From contig JABLTG010000008.1 in the NCBI GenBank assembly GCA_016618085.1, positions 177,872 to 241,871 on the forward strand: DNA of 64,000 nt, in the 5' to 3' direction. The notes beneath the pieces are model-generated. The model was not told the origin of the DNA. It saw only the letters and a list, made by a program, of their open reading frames with translations, and made no database searches. Of the stretch, positions 1-10,725 are shown one piece after another. Every line of letters starts with the position of its first letter. The stretch's first letter is position 1. This DNA is from Neovahlkampfia damariscottae (lineage: Eukaryota; Heterolobosea; Selenaionea; Neovahlkampfiida; Neovahlkampfiidae). A program made the position numbers and the translations under genes.

Positions 1-355
1 CATTCATATCTTGGTCAAGTGATGATTCTTTTTCTTCTACTTCAATTAATAATCCTTTTACACAATTTTGACGACATGGTGTTGAAGTTGGTTTTTCAGA
101 AGAAAAAATTATTTTTTTATACCTTGTTATTGCTTCTGTGAGAATTTTATTTTGAATATTTGAGTTAATAGAAAAGTCTTTGTAATTTGAAATAATGTAA
201 GTCCCATTTTGTCCAATTTGTTCAATAAAGGAAGGAAGTGGCCAAACTGGAAATTTCAAGTAATTTTCAATGTTTGAATTTGGTTTTTCCATGGATTGTT
301 CATTGATAGCTATGGATAATGAAACTAAAAAACTAAGAAACAAGTACCACTTCAT
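1..355 (-). CDS. beta-N-acetylhexosaminidase (GH20), 5' part only
   Basis: The gene starts at the ATG at 355 and runs off the left edge in an open frame of 118 codons. Residues 1-17 form a signal peptide (MKWYLFLSFLVSLSIA). They are followed by the N-terminal GH20b domain typical of lysosomal hexosaminidases: VWPLPS near residue 36, an ITRYKKIIF stretch, a CRQNC pair and GLLIEVEE. The catalytic TIM barrel would lie outside the window. The product should remove terminal GlcNAc/GalNAc in the lysosome or outside the cell. An ATTGG box sits about 30 bp upstream. The family assignment is from recall of its N-terminal pattern and is fairly firm. Confidence 0.8.
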   Translation of the reverse strand, partial: MKWYLFLSFLVSLSIAINEQSMEKPNSNIENYLKFPVWPLPSFIEQIGQNGTYIISNYKDFSINSNIQNKILTEAITRYKKIIFSSEKPTSTPCRQNCVKGLLIEVEEKESSLDQDMN

Positions 356-417
356 GATGAATGGTAATTTTGGTGAGTTTTGATTGGTTAAAACAATTTT
401 TTGTTTTGAAGTGTTTA

Positions 418-2148
418 TTAAGAAATTAGAACTATGACACAGGATAATATTATGATGATGAAACCATATGAGATATTTCCTGAACTTGATATCCAAGGAT
501 TTGATGGAACCAATGGATTTTCACCATCCAATTCAGTCACAATCAATCCAGTGACTCCATCAATAACAAGTTGATATTCCAATGAAATCTTCAAGCATCT
601 GATGTAGTTATAATCAGTTGAATCGAATTTCTTGATTAAATTTCTCAATTCCAATGCTTTTTTCAATGCATAAATTCTTTCAATTGGAACATATTGATCT
701 GTGCGTTCAGAAATAACTAAATTCTTCACTTTTTGAAATATGGCATTGTTATTCATTGTACCATTGATATTTATTTCAACATTTTGTGGATTTGAATTTT
801 TAAATTTTCCAGTTATCACAATATCCGTTCCTTCAAAAAATAATCTTTTATCCAATGAAACTGTATCATTAAAAACTAGTGAGTATCTGAAATGAACATT
901 TTTCATCACAGGTCTCTTAATAGTTTTGAAGAATTTACTCAATTGAAGAGTCACATCCATTAATGGATGTATACGAACAGCGTATCCATAATTTTCTGCA
1001 GAAAGCACACGGAGAAATTCAAAATCCAAAGAGACACCAAAAGCTAATGAGTAAATTGAATATCCATAAATGTTATTTTGTGTAACTAAACGTATAATCT
1101 CATTTTTGGAAGTGACAGTTCCAGTATTTGGTTCTCCATCTGATAAGAAAATAATTCTCCCAATTTTCTCTTTTGAACCTTCTCCCAAAGTATTCAATGC
1201 ACCGATTAACGAATCATAAATATTTGTTGCCCCACCTGCAGATTTTGAATTTACAAATGAAATTGCAGATTGTTTGTTTGCTTCTGTTGCTGCTACAACA
1301 CCCGAACGCCAGTAAAAAGGAGTCACTTCGAACCCTATCACATTGAATTGAGCTGTAGGATCTAATGTATTTATGATTTTGTTAAATGCTAATTTGACAT
1401 TTTCCATTGATCCTGACATTGAACCAGAGTAATCTATAACAAAAATGTTAACTGAAGGGATTGATGGCAGATGCTTTGGTGAAAATGTGTGAACGAAATA
1501 TTTTGAGTTGCAATAGAATTCATCTGTTTCATTCAATGTTGAATTGATTTGATACTTGAGAGAGACGGCTGAAAATTCTGTGTGAAATAAAGTGGCTTGT
1601 TTCAAACTATTTTCATGAATAAGTGAAATATTTTGTGGATTAATCAAAGTGATAATACTTGAAGGTTCATATATTGAAATGTTTCTTTGAAAAAAATCAG
1701 GTTTTTGAAGTGTGTTGATCATGAAATTCAAGTTGTAAAAATTCTCTTCCAAAGGAATGATGTATTCATAAGTGACCTTGAGAATAGTTTCAATGTTTGG
1801 ACGAAGAGCGATTTGCAAAACATATTCTCTACCTGAATTAGTGATTATAGATCCAGATTTTCCCTTGGAAACTGTTTCATTGAATTTTATTTGAGCTGAT
1901 TTCAAATCAACAACTTTACCATAAAATTCGATTCCTCCAACAGTTAGCATTAAAGCAGTAAATGTAGCTGTGTCAGGTAATGGGAATTTAAAGAGAAATG
2001 TTTCATTTTTTGTTGAAATGAATTTTGCTTCTACTATGGTTCTTTCGAAATGATTTTTGATGTCATGTTTGAGTTTCAATTCTTTAAAGCTTGAAGATAA
2101 AACCAGTAAAGGAATGAATAAAATGAGTGATAATAGTGTGGTCTTCAT
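418..2148 (-). CDS. secreted/membrane VIT-VWA protein (ITIH-like)
   Basis: A single exon encodes 576 aa. It has a signal peptide (residues 1-20), a VIT domain (about 22-140) and a VWA domain (about 232-410). The VWA domain has an intact metal-binding MIDAS (DYSGS at 239-243, then the T/D loop SDGEPNTGT). A C-terminal hydrophobic segment follows (about 560-576). The architecture matches inter-alpha-trypsin-inhibitor heavy-chain-like proteins. The hydrophobic tail could be a membrane anchor or a GPI signal. The protein is probably a cell-surface adhesion or scaffold protein. A CCAAT box lies about 35 bp upstream (2183-2187). A second, intracellular-type VIT-VWA protein is encoded at 34106-37468. 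Confidence 0.85.
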   Translation of the reverse strand: MKTTLLSLILFIPLLVLSSSFKELKLKHDIKNHFERTIVEAKFISTKNETFLFKFPLPDTATFTALMLTVGGIEFYGKVVDLKSAQIKFNETVSKGKSGSIITNSGREYVLQIALRPNIETILKVTYEYIIPLEENFYNLNFMINTLQKPDFFQRNISIYEPSSIITLINPQNISLIHENSLKQATLFHTEFSAVSLKYQINSTLNETDEFYCNSKYFVHTFSPKHLPSIPSVNIFVIDYSGSMSGSMENVKLAFNKIINTLDPTAQFNVIGFEVTPFYWRSGVVAATEANKQSAISFVNSKSAGGATNIYDSLIGALNTLGEGSKEKIGRIIFLSDGEPNTGTVTSKNEIIRLVTQNNIYGYSIYSLAFGVSLDFEFLRVLSAENYGYAVRIHPLMDVTLQLSKFFKTIKRPVMKNVHFRYSLVFNDTVSLDKRLFFEGTDIVITGKFKNSNPQNVEININGTMNNNAIFQKVKNLVISERTDQYVPIERIYALKKALELRNLIKKFDSTDYNYIRCLKISLEYQLVIDGVTGLIVTELDGENPLVPSNPWISSSGNISYGFIIIILSCVIVLIS

Positions 2149-2189
2149 ATTTTTTGTATTTGTCTACAATTGAAAAAATGAACCAATAA

Positions 2190-2517
2190 AAATAATGTCT
2201 GAAGGTTTGACGTTGCAATTTTCAACGTTCATCATTTTAAAAAAATTAAAGTTGATTCACAGTAGGTTTTGTTGAAATTCTGAATATATTTTTGTGAAAT
2301 TTAAATTGATTTCTTCATAATTGCACAGAAAAAGTCGGTGATTTATCCGCAAGTCCATCACTCATGCCTAATAATGTTTATTAATGGGTGTCCTTTGAAT
2401 CTAAATTTCTTCTAGTTTCTATTTTTCTGTAACTATGTTGGTCAATTTTAACAATTCGGAGTTCTTTTGTTCTTCCAATTTTTCACTTAGCTTGTTGTTT
2501 GAATTCATTTTCATCAT
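2190..2517. other. intergenic, no gene seen
   Basis: This is the AT-rich spacer between two divergently oriented promoters. I found no credible ORF or RNA gene. A short antisense ORF at 2419-2664 only shadows the next gene. Confidence 0.5.
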
Positions 2518-2537
2518 CCAATTAAAACACTCTTCAG

Positions 2538-3335
2538 ATGAAAAACCAAAAGGATGAAGTGAAAGAAAAAAATAAAATCGAAAAACCAAAGAAAATTGAA
2601 AAAGAAACTTCAGAACCAGGTTTCTCAATATTTGTTGGAAATTTAAATTTAAAAAAAAAAACAAAAAAAAAAGATTTTATGAATCACTTCAAAGATTGTG
2701 GTGAAATAACAAAAATTGAAGTTGAAAAAAAAAAAGATGTAAAAACTATCAAAAATTGAATAAAAAAGGTTTTCACAGGTAAAGCTGTTGTGCATTTTAC
2801 AACAATGGAATCGGTAAAAAAGGCGGTAAAATTAACCAATACAAAATTGAATGGAAAAAAAATTAGAGTTGATGCAAATGTTGAAGGATCTAAAAAAATT
2901 ATAAAAAATTTGAAAAAAAATCAAATTATTGAACATATGATTCATGTTTCAAATTTTACATTTGAAACTACCAGATTTGAACTTGAAGATTTATTCAATC
3001 AAGTCGGAAAGATTATTTCGATCAATATGCCTGCAAATAAGAATGGAAGAGTAATTTAATAGTTTATATTTTAAATGAAATAGCCATCTGGATCTGCATT
3101 TATTGAATTTGAGGAAACTTCATCAGTTGAAAAAGCAATTCAAACATTTGATGGAAAAAAATTAAATGGAAGAAAATTATTTGTTAGAAAAAAATTAAAC
3201 AAAAATTTGAAAAAAGAAGAAAAAAATTTTGATAAAAAATCGAATGGAGGAGATTTTCAAAAAAATGAAAATTTTGAGAAAAAGAGAAAAAGAGATGACG
3301 GAAATTCATTTAAAAATAAAAAAAAGAAATTTTAA
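2538..3335 (+). CDS. RNA-binding protein with two or more RRM domains (nucleolin/Nsr1-like)
   Basis: The exons are 2538-2738, 2769-3050 and 3084-3335, giving 244 aa; the introns are 30 and 33 nt. RRM1 begins with FSIFVGNL (RNP2), and its RNP1 (GKAVVHF) is restored only by splicing. RRM2 begins with HVSNFTFETT, and its RNP1 (GSAFIEF) follows the second intron. The C-terminus is lysine-rich (KRKRDD, KNKKKK), as in nucleolar RRM proteins. It probably acts in pre-rRNA processing or other nuclear RNA binding. A CCAAT box lies at 2518-2522, 16 bp before the chosen ATG. Confidence 0.8.
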
Positions 3336-3412
3336 ATTCATCGTTCTATTTTTAAATTTTTTTATCCAATTATTTTACGTTTTGTGTAGTTGTGGTTGTG
3401 TAGTTCAACAAA

Positions 3413-4214
3413 ATGTCCAAGGCATCAATATTTGATTCTATCTCTGGTAATTCACCTAATAGAGATATTTTGGAGGATTTTTATAAAGAGGAGAATTTGG
3501 AAGAAGACTTTGAAACAAAATTAAAATTGTCAAATGAATTCATATCAAAATACTCAAAATCCGAGATTAATACAGAAGAAATAAGTTAAAAAAATTAAAT
3601 TACTAATACATAAATTAGAATTAAATTCTTGTAAAATTGAAAAATATCCACAAAACAAACCAGAAAAAACACTTGTTTTTTTTTACGATAAACTAGAGTC
3701 TATAAATCACTTGATACAAAGTTTATACGAGCAGAAATATGAAATATTATATATTGACATTTCAAAAATTGATAAAAATCAACTATCTGAAATTCAAATT
3801 TTTTTACAACATCACAACGAAAACTTGACTGTAAAAATAGAAAACAAAGAATCTAAAATTTTTTTCAAGTTGATCAGTATATGTGATGGATGTGAATATT
3901 TATTCAATATAATCTCTGGAAATACGTTTAAAATTCATTCAATTATTTTAATCTCAGCTGTTTTCTCCAAGGAAGAATTGAATTTTGAAAAATTTAATAT
4001 TCCAGTACTGTTAATTCATGGTAAAGAAGATTTAAAATCAAGTTGGAAAAATGTCACAAATTTTTATAATTCAATTTTGTCAGAGTTGAAAAGTGTCAAA
4101 CTTTATTCGAATGCTTCTGATTTGTTGTTTGAAGAATATTGTACAAAAGATTTAGTTGATGAAATTATTCAATGGTTAGATGAATTGAATGAAAAATTGG
4201 AATTATTGAATTAA
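3413..4214 (+). CDS. alpha/beta-hydrolase-like protein
   Basis: The exons are 3413-3584 and 3619-4214 (255 aa); the 34-nt intron restores frame. The C-terminal half has the pattern of an alpha/beta-hydrolase fold: IILISAVF, then IPVLLIHGKEDLKSSW, a strand and turn that usually carries the acid residue. No GxSxG nucleophile elbow is obvious; the expected region reads ICDGCEYLF. The protein may therefore be catalytically dead or use Cys. The upstream box is CCAAT at about 3365. The function is not known. Confidence 0.55.
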
Positions 4215-4286
4215 AAAAGGTTCGAAAATAAACTGTTTATTCGTCCAATCAAATCCATTTCTGGTTATTCACTGTTTGTTGAAGCA

Positions 4287-4662
4287 ATGTCATCACATGT
4301 GAGTTATTTTATTGGAATTAACAGTTTTTTTTTAACAGCCAAATTATAAAGTAATAGATCCACTTGTTGAAAAAATTGTCAAAGAATGCAAAGAAAAAAA
4401 ATTGAATGTTTTCAACTCTCTGTTACCATTAGAAAACATATTTATTTCACTCACTAAAGAAGATTCTAAAAAGAACTTTGATGAAACTAAAATGAAATCA
4501 TTGTTTGAAAAAATTCCATATTCAGAAGACCTTATAAAATTGGCTGGGTTTGAAAAAGTTGAAAATTCATTCATTTTACCTGATAATATCCCAAGTTTTG
4601 TTTTACATTCATTTTTAGATTCCATAAGAGAAAATGTAAACCACCTTTTTTTTGAAAATTAA
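4287..4662 (+). CDS. small PUB-domain-like protein
   Basis: A 12-nt first exon (4287-4298, MSSH) is joined to 4339-4662, giving 111 aa. The C-terminal part (LIKLAGFEKVENSFILP) resembles the end of PUB/PUG domains, which bind the p97/Cdc48 C-terminus. The rest is less clear. A CCAATC box lies at 4245-4250. If it is a PUB protein it would link to the PNGase/PUL gene at 39-42 kb, another p97 partner. The assignment is tentative. Confidence 0.45.
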
Positions 4663-4672
4663 ATTTTAAAAG

Positions 4673-6041
4673 ATGTATCAAAAACCAAAACTACATAAAG
4701 GTAAAAAACAAAATTTTGTTTTACAAAGAAAAAGTTAAAATTGGTGATCAAATTTTTAAAGTTTCAACAAGATACGAAATTAAAAAAACATTGGGAAAAG
4801 GTGCTTATGGTATTGTTGTAGAAGCTTTTGATAAAGTTCAACAAAAAAGAGTTGCCATTAAAAAAATTTTAAATACTTTTGAAAACGGAAAGACTTATCA
4901 AAAACGTATTTTGAGAGAAATTAAAGTCATGAAACATTTCAGGTAAAAAAAAAACAATTAAAAAGAAAACAGAAACGTTGAAGGAGTAAACAAAAAATGA
5001 ATTTTTTTTAACATTCTTTGAAAGTTGATTTCACTTGATAACCTTGTTCCACCAGAAAGTTTTGAAGATTTTGAAGATATTGTACGTGATAGATTTCTTT
5101 TTTTTTAATTTTTTTCTTGTTAGTATATTGTAATGGATCTTATGGATGGAGATTTAAGAGGTTTAATTAGAAATCCGCAACAAGCTTTGACAGATGATAA
5201 TATTCAATACTTTTTGTATCAATTACTATTAGGTGTTCATAAAATTCATTCAGCGAATGTTCTCCATAGAGACTTGGTAAAAAAAAAAAAAATTAACAGT
5301 TTGAATAGAAACCAAGCAATATATTACTCAATGCTGAAATGGATCTTTGCATTTGTGATTTTGGTTTATCCAGAGGAATTGGTAACAAAATTATTTTTTT
5401 ACCATTTCATTTTTTTAGACGCGGAAGACCCAACACAATCAACTTTATACGTCGCAACAAGATGGTACCGTGCACCTGAATTATTACTTCAATATCCAAA
5501 ATCATCAAAATCAATTGATTTATGGTCAGTTGGTTGTATTTTTGGAGAATTACTTCAAGAAGGTTCAAGACGACCTCTATTTCCAGGTCAAAACTATTTG
5601 AAACAAATTGATTTAATTCTTGATCGTTTAGGAACACCAAAAGAAGAAGAAATGAAAGGAAGTGAAAAAGCCTTAAAATATCTCAAAGGATTACCTTTGA
5701 AATTAAAAAAAAAATGGGAAAATAAATTTCCAAAAGCCAATCCAATTGCAATTGACCTTTTAGAAAAATTATTAAAATTTGATCCAGCTCAAAGAATTAC
5801 AGCAGAAGAAGCATTAAAACATGAATATTTGAGCAAAATTTATGATGAAGAAGATCTTATTGATATTGATCCATTTGAATATCAATTTGATGATTCTATT
5901 GATTTAGATGCTGATAAAGATGCAATTAAAAAATTAATTTTTGAAGAAATTGTTGAATTTAATAAAAAATATAATCACATTTTTGGTGATGCAAAATTTG
6001 ATGATGATGAAGAAATGATTGTCATTGAAGAATTGAAATAA
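4673..6041 (+). CDS. mitogen-activated protein kinase with TLY activation motif
   Basis: Seven exons: 4673-4700, 4729-4942, 4973-4985 (13 nt), 5025-5081, 5124-5276, 5309-5381 and 5419-6041 (386 aa). The protein has a glycine loop (GKGAYGIV), the VAIKKI lysine, HRDLKPSNILL (created by splicing across 5277-5308), DFGLSRG, and the MAPK hallmark YVATRWYRAPE. The residues before it read TLY (5442-5450), where ERK has TEY, p38 TGY and JNK TPY. The C-terminal tail is acidic. The neighbours are an ELMO protein and other signalling genes. This is a CMGC kinase of the MAPK family with high confidence. Confidence 0.9.
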
Positions 6042-6232
6042 AATTAAATTTTAAAATTAGAACATAAATGAATCCGATCAAAATGTATGGTTGTTCAAAG
6101 AAAAATGAACTCTTGATTTTTTGATTCCACCATTCATTATTCATGGAGTGATGTGGAGTGAAACAATTGGATAAAAAAACTCCATTTCTATTTATAATTT
6201 AATTGGTTGTTGAGGTTCCAAAAATAAAAAAC

Positions 6233-7507
6233 ATGAGAAAGAGAGGAGCTCCATTGTCTCAAAAACAATCACTGAAATCATATGGTTCAACTTCATCCTA
6301 TGGAAGCAATTCATCATCAGAAAGTAAGAGTTATAATCAAAAATCGGAGATTTACAATTCAACTCAAAATTCAGTCGAAATTGAAACAAATAATGGATCA
6401 TATAACCACTATCAATCTTCTTCATTATCAGATAATCACATAGGAACAGTTAAAAACAATTATTATGATCAAGTTCGAAGACAACAACAAGAAGAAAATT
6501 CCTTCTGGAAAGTTTTGCAAGACATGCTGGCGTATATTTATGAAAGCATTGGAGCTAATCAAAATCCAAATGATGTTACAATTACTCAACAAAATACAAA
6601 CTCAAATACTTCCAATTATCCTGAAATTGAGCATTACATTGATGAAGAATCATTGTAAAAGAAAAAACTTTATTAACAAAAATAGAGCAAAATTAGAAAA
6701 ATTTAAAACATATATCACTTTGAATTATGATTCAAAAGATGAAGAACATGAAGCTCTATTGGCAGAATTATGGAAATTATCATCAAATGAAGAATTAGAA
6801 AGTAGAATTTGTAATCAATGGAAAACAATTGGATTTCAAGGTAAAGATCCTGCAACTGATTTTCGTGGAGTTGGTGTTTTTGGATTATACAATTTACTTT
6901 TCTTTGCAAAAAATTATCCGAAAAAATATTCTTCCATGTTAGTCAAAACAAAAAAAAATACACACATGTCCTATCCATTTGGTAAAAAAAAAAAAAGTAA
7001 TTAAATTTCATAGCTATTGCTGGATTTAATATAACAATGATGTTATTTGATATTTTAGGTTTTGGATTTCAAGCAAATAAATCAAAAAATAATGAAGCTA
7101 AAAAAAACTTTATTGAATTGATAACAAAAAATATGAAGAAATTTGATCAATCTACATGGTTTAATATCTTAGAAACTGAAGAAATTGAAACAACACCAAA
7201 AGAATCAAAAGAAGATTTTTTATTGGATTTTGAAGAGTTCAAGAAACCAACAATAAAAGAAAAAAAATCATCAAAAAAAAATGTAAAAACAGAAGAAAAG
7301 AAAAAGAGAAAAAAGAAAAAATCATCAATTTTTGAAGAAATTTATGTTGCTAGTTTTATTGTTCTTGATGAAGAATGGTATGCTTTGAACGCAACTTATT
7401 TTTCATTTCCAAAAGTAATGGAAAATACAAGAAAGAGAGTTGAAGACTTATTGGAAAATAGATTTGAATCATATGAAGATGTCGTAAATTATATCAAAAA
7501 AAAATAA
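6233..7507 (+). CDS. ELMO-domain protein
   Basis: The exons are 6233-6654, 6686-6981 and 7014-7507 (403 aa). The N-terminal ~140 residues are Ser/Asn/Tyr-rich and low in complexity. An ELMO (CED-12) domain follows, with the signature IGFQGKDPATDFRGVG and then YPFAIAGFNITMML across the last intron. ELMO proteins pair with DOCK exchange factors to activate Rac during phagocytosis and migration. Small ELMO-only proteins act on Arf-like GTPases. A K-rich segment (about 270-300) interrupts the C-terminal part of the domain. An ATTGG box lies at 6202-6206. Confidence 0.85.
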
Positions 7508-7665
7508 ATTTTCGAGTCCACATTATGTTGGATGTGTAGAATCTACTGTTGCACATGACCAAATTCAAATGGTTTAACCAAAAACCAACATTGCAATCCA
7601 AGAATCAGTTTGAAAATGAAATGGTGAATTTTTGATGTAAAACAAATCTTCCATGTTATTCTTTC

Positions 7666-7783
7666 GCTTACGGCCATACTTAGGAGAATACACCGCATCC
7701 CGTCCGATTTGCGAAGTTAAACTCCTACAGGCTCTCCTAGTACTAGGGTGGGAGACCACCTGGGAACCGGGAGTGTTGTAAGC
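7666..7783 (+). rRNA. 5S ribosomal RNA
   Basis: The 118-nt sequence starts GCTTACGGCCATACT and ends GAGTGTTGTAAGC, so the ends pair as helix I. It contains the conserved loop A/helix III core (GCGAAGTTAAACTCC), the TAGTACTAGGGTGGGAGACC stretch and CTGGGAA. An internal A-box/C-box promoter is implied. A T-run (7784-7790) follows as the RNA polymerase III terminator. It is a single dispersed copy rather than a tandem array in this window. Confidence 0.95.
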
Positions 7784-7790
7784 TTTTTTT
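7784..7790 (+). terminator. pol III T-run after 5S rRNA
   Basis: Seven T residues directly follow the 3' end of the 5S gene. Confidence 0.8.
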
Positions 7791-7973
7791 AGTTTTTCAT
7801 GATGTTTGGCATGCAAATCGGTTTCTTGAATCTAATAAAGCTACATTTATCACTTAACTGAAAGATTTGTTGAACAAAGAGTTGATTGATCCTTTTTTTA
7901 AATTTCCATTTTCCCATAATCATTATTTCCTTATTTGATACATGTTTTTTGTTGAAGCACTTTGAGAATTATT

Positions 7974-8276
7974 GGAATGTTGGATTGTTGCTTATGATTG
8001 GGAGTAAACATACGAATTACTACAAGTAAATATAATCACTCACGGGAAGGTCTGAGATGCCAATTATCTTGCAATAGGATATCAACTACTGGTTGATGCT
8101 CAGGAACCAGAAATGGGACTCGTTCTAGCTTTGGAGAGATTCAATCATAAGGTTGATGACTATATAAGTTAGGAAAGAGATGAAACAAGCTTGAGTGGCC
8201 ATAAACAATGAAGTTCGATACATAAGGTAGTCTACTGGACTATAACACAATTCAGACTATGACTTTTCAACATTCC
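7974..8276 (+). ncRNA. RNase P RNA (nuclear type)
   Basis: I recognise the eukaryotic RNase P conserved regions. CR-II/III is at 8044-8057 (GGGAAGGTCTGAGA, matching the human RNA). A CR-IV-like stretch at about 8180-8215 reads GAAACAAGC, then GAGTGGCC, then ATGAAG. CR-V is at about 8248-8259 (CAATTCAGACTA). The ends form a perfect 9-bp P1 helix: GGAATGTTG at 7974-7982 pairs with CAACATTCC at 8268-8276, followed by TTTTT. The RNA would be about 303 nt and processes tRNA 5' ends. The region is more GC-rich than its surroundings and has no ORF. Together the core motifs and the P1 pairing make this a confident call. Confidence 0.85.
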
Positions 8277-8308
8277 TTTTTCCAATATTATATAAATTTT
8301 TTCAGTTT

Positions 8309-10679
8309 TTATTTTTCAAGAGCTTGTAATTCAGCAACTCTAACTTTGATTTTTTTTCGATGACCAATCAAATTGATACCAATTTCCACCATCTCATCAT
8401 CTGTTAAACCATCTATTTTTATGATTTCTAAATCATCATATCCATTATCAATGAAGTTACTTTCGTATTTACTCATTCCGATAGATTTTAACCAATTGGA
8501 AACATCGTTGTTACTATTCAAAATTGAATTTGACTTATTTTCATCAAATGAAGAACCAAATGATTTATCAGGTGTCAAAAGAACCGATTCTGAAAAATCA
8601 TTTGGCTTTGGTGTTGTTGAATTTGTACCAGTAGGTGTAGAATCATCCAATGAATTTGTAGATGGATTTTCACCATCATTTGAGGTAATTGATAATCTTG
8701 TGAATGTTTCACTCAATCTAAATTCTTCATCCTTCATTGATGATAATTCCTTTTCAATCAATTTGAATTCTTCCAATAACTCAGATGCTTGAGGTCGAGT
8801 TTGTGGATTTTTTTGAATGCATTTCTTAATAATGGAAATATAATGATCTTTAAATTTTAATGTTGTTTCATTGAGTGTTTCTTCTAAAACTTTGTAATTT
8901 GAATCAATTTTGAAATCAACATTCTTTTTGTATCGTGAGAAGATGCAAAATAAAATTGCTCCAAGAGAATAAATATCGGAAGCAAAACTGTATTTTTCAC
9001 CTGAGAAAATCTCTGGAGACATAAATATTGGAGTTCCAACAAAAGATTTAGCCATACTTTGTTCAACGTTTTTGGCCAACCCAAAATCAGCAATTTTGAT
9101 TTTTAACTCATCAGTAGAAATGAAGATATTTTGGGGTTTCAAGTCTCTGTGCATCACATTTTCTTTGTGACAATAAGAAATTGCATCAAAAATTTGGACC
9201 GAAATATTTACCATCTCTTTTTCAGTTAATCTTTTTTTCTTTAAGAATTCATCAAGATCTCCTCCATCACAATAAGGCATTAATAAGCATAATAGATAAT
9301 CACCATATTTTTCAACATAAAAATGTCTGTGGATTGATAATACATTTGGGTGATTCAATTTTGCAGAAAGAGTGACTTCTTTTGATGTTTCATTGTCTTC
9401 ATTTTCTTCTATTGACATTGATTTTAATGCAAATACAGCTTCATTCTTATCTTTTACCAGATAAACTATACCCTGTGAACCTTTTCCAAGTCTTTTTAAA
9501 ATCTCATATTCTCCAATCATCGGTTTTTCACTTTTGATAGATTTAATTTTTTTCAAGCCTGTTTCAAGAATCCAACAATCATTTGTTCTCTTCAATTTAT
9601 TATCAATCATAGATATACCACCATAAACAAATATTTTATCCACTTCAACAACACAACATGTTGAAGTTATTCTACCAGTTGGTGAAATACCAACTAAATC
9701 ATTTGTATCAATTTCTTTGAATTTTCCATTTTCAAAAGTCAATATATTAGTAGGATATTGTTTATTTGAATCCATTTCATCTTTTGTATATCCAAAAAGA
9801 ATGAATAAAGTGTTACCAATGCAACAAGAAGTATGACCATATCTCGTTTTTGGAATATAATCACCATCATTCATTTTAATTTCCGTCCATTGATTATTTT
9901 TTAAATCAAATGTCCATAGATCATTCAATGATATATTTTTGTATTTTCCTCCAAATACGTACCTAAAAAATTAATTCTATTCCTCCAAATACATTTTATC
10001 GTCTATTATACTGGCTGAGTGTTGAAATCTACCCAAAGGAAAAGTGTCTTCATTCCCACCTTTGTTAATTAATTCCCATTTGAATGTATCAGTTTTTATT
10101 TCCGTTAATTTCCAAACATCATTTTTAAAATTTCCATCCCTTGAAAATGATGAATTAAAAATTTTTTCTTACCATCCACTAAATAAATATATTGAATTTT
10201 TATAAACACAACATGTATGGTTATATCTTTCTGAAGGAGTTTCAATTGAAACTATTTTTGGTTTGTACCATTGATACTTTTTTGGAATAGTTGATAAAAT
10301 CCAAACATCATTATATCTTTTTTTCTGATCTCCAATACCTCCAAATAAAACTACACGATTTCCATCTTTTCAAAAAATGTAAAAAAAAACAAAACAAACC
10401 TAACAAAGAAAGTGTATGGCGTTCTCGAGCATCTGGAAGGATTTTTTTATTTCTTATAAGAAATGTCCCAAGTCCTCTTTTTTCATTTATTGATTGAGAA
10501 TCTGAAATTGTTTGAGAAAATTTTTGTGATTCCAAATCAAAAGTTATTGTTGAATTTTTTCTTGAATAGTCTTGTTGTAAACCACCAAATATTACAATGG
10601 TTGGTTCTGGTGATAAACTGACGGCAAAATGACTGCTTATTCCAGATGTTGAAGTAACAGGAATTTTTTTCCACTCCAT
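8309..10679 (-). CDS. kelch-repeat / protein kinase / SAM fusion
   Basis: Four exons on the minus strand (10679-10400, 10365-10173, 10139-9993, 9962-8309) give 757 aa. Kelch repeats fill about residues 1-350 (VFGGLQQ, LFGGIGD, YVFGGKY, FVYGGIS). A kinase domain follows with LGKGSQGIVY, FALKSM, HRDLKPQN, DFGLAKN and GTPIFMSPE, resembling NEK/ULK-like groups. The Ser/Thr-rich linker leads to a C-terminal SAM domain (WLKSIGMSKYESNFIDNGY). All catalytic residues are present. It is probably a scaffolded signalling kinase. The last intron carries a direct repeat of the exon that follows it. An ATTGG box lies at 10697-10701. Confidence 0.88.
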
Positions 10680-10725
10680 TTCCAGTAGATAATTTGATTG
10701 GTTGTATAAATTAAGATGATTTATT

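Noticed and set aside
7574-7816. 80-aa ORF on the minus strand across the 5S gene
   Set aside because: It is the complement of the 5S rRNA sequence and has no coding signal of its own.
8373-8792. 139-aa plus-strand ORF opposite the kelch-kinase C-terminus
   Set aside because: It is a Ser-rich shadow frame of the SAM/linker coding region.
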